This document shows positions 15,253 to 15,699 of a DNA stretch of 15,699 bases, piece by piece (within the stretch, counting starts at the first letter, position 1; each line of letters opens with the position of its first letter). Source of the DNA: Bacteroidetes bacterium UBA6063. GTDB lineage: Bacteria; Bacteroidota; Bacteroidia; NS11-12g; UBA9320. The notes under the pieces were generated by a model, which did no database searches, was not told the DNA's origin, and was given only the letters and a program-made list of their open reading frames with translations. The DNA is taken from contig DIYD01000074.1 of NCBI GenBank assembly GCA_002428905.1, positions 1 through 15,699 on the forward strand. The letters run 5' to 3'. A program made the translations under genes and the position numbers.

Positions 15253-15699
15253 ATGACACCTAAAGATAAGCAACCGGTAATCATTACGCAGCGAACGTAC
15301 ATGCGCGAGTTTCTACTCGATGATGCGCCATTCTTTCTACGTTTGAATAGTGACTTTGAGGTCATGAAGTATACCGGTGAAGGGGCTTTCGAGAATCTGG
15401 AGGCTGCTGAGAACCTGGTGAAAAACTATGATCATTATTCAAAATACGGATATGGTAGGTGGACTGTACTCTTAAAGGATACGGATGAACCCATTGGTTG
15501 GTGTGGGCTGAAAAACCATCCCGAAGAAGGTTATATCGATCTTGGGTATCGGTTTGAACGGAAACACTGGGGGCAGGGGTATGGTACCGAAACTGCTCAG
15601 GCTTGTGTAGATTACGGCTTTAACCAATTGGGAATGACCGAGATTGTTGGACGCGTGGCACGCGAAAACATCGGATCTGTGCGTGTGTTGGAAAAGGTA
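15253..15699 (+). CDS. GNAT N-acetyltransferase, RimJ/RimL-like (incomplete at right edge)
   Basis: From the ATG at 15253, 149 codons run open to the window edge. The N-terminal part has TQRTYMREFLLDDAPFFLRL and NSDFEVMKYTGE, typical of the GNAT subfamily that includes RimJ, RimL and related small-molecule acetyltransferases. The acetyl-CoA loop is HWGQGYGTETAQA (105-117). The usual final block NIGSVRVLEKV (139-149) is reached just as the window ends, so only about 20-30 residues are missing. It is not closely similar to the SSAT-like gene at 11438 and does not look like its duplicate. The substrate is unknown. An AAGAAAACG stretch precedes the ATG, without a clear Shine-Dalgarno sequence. 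Confidence 0.85.
   Translation, partial: MTPKDKQPVIITQRTYMREFLLDDAPFFLRLNSDFEVMKYTGEGAFENLEAAENLVKNYDHYSKYGYGRWTVLLKDTDEPIGWCGLKNHPEEGYIDLGYRFERKHWGQGYGTETAQACVDYGFNQLGMTEIVGRVARENIGSVRVLEKV

Noticed and set aside
11438..15699. The two GNAT genes (11438 and 15253) as copies from a duplication around the T9SS gene
   Set aside because: Their sequences belong to different GNAT subfamilies (SSAT-like and RimJ/RimL-like) and share only the acetyl-CoA loop pattern.

Overview
The window looks like a chromosomal stretch from a member of the Bacteroidota, probably a Flavobacteriia-type organism (lineage is inference). Four things point there: a very large secreted protein ending in a type IX secretion (T9SS) type A sorting domain; promoter elements of the Bacteroidota kind (TTG, about 20 nt, TAnnTTTG); a general lack of Shine-Dalgarno sequences; and an rod-shape operon in the order mreB-mreC-mreD-mrdA-rodA. 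No tRNA, rRNA, CRISPR array, insertion sequence or phage gene is visible. The gene density is high, and the longest gap between genes is 150 bp.

Positions 1-4457 (minus strand) hold the cell-elongation operon, read from right to left: mreB (actin-like filament), mreC, mreD, mrdA (PBP2 transpeptidase) and the first 90 codons of rodA (SEDS glycosyltransferase), which runs off the left edge. The genes overlap by 11, 11 and 8 nt, so they are almost certainly co-transcribed and translationally coupled. A 150-bp gap separates mreB from purH. It holds a plausible promoter and two back-to-back perfect palindromes, the most conspicuous small signal in the window.

Positions 4608-9274 (minus strand) hold purH (last two steps of IMP synthesis, TTG start) and a 1029-residue outer-membrane protein. 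That protein joins a degenerate gluzincin-peptidase-like domain, a TolB-like beta-propeller and an Omp85/BamA-like barrel.

Positions 9322-11884 (plus strand) form a compact unit: rocD (ornithine aminotransferase) behind a near-consensus promoter that implies a leaderless or almost leaderless mRNA, an MtfA-type zinc peptidase, and an SSAT-like (diamine/thialysine) GNAT acetyltransferase. The first and third genes suggest ornithine, lysine or polyamine metabolism.

Positions 11885-15175 (minus strand) encode a 1096-residue secreted protein. It has two independent, very regular repeat arrays: seven 65-67-residue propeller blades marked by DFDPG, then nine 51-residue repeats each carrying a spaced pair of cysteines. 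An Ig-like segment and the T9SS sorting domain follow. Its stop codon abuts the stop codon of the convergent GNAT gene with no base between them. A second GNAT gene (RimJ/RimL-like, incomplete) starts at 15253 and runs off the right edge.

I did not find a clear new defence or mobile system. The candidates for a closer look are the repeat architecture of the T9SS protein, the fused pseudo-peptidase/propeller/Omp85 protein, the paired palindromes in front of mreB, and the rocD promoter placement.
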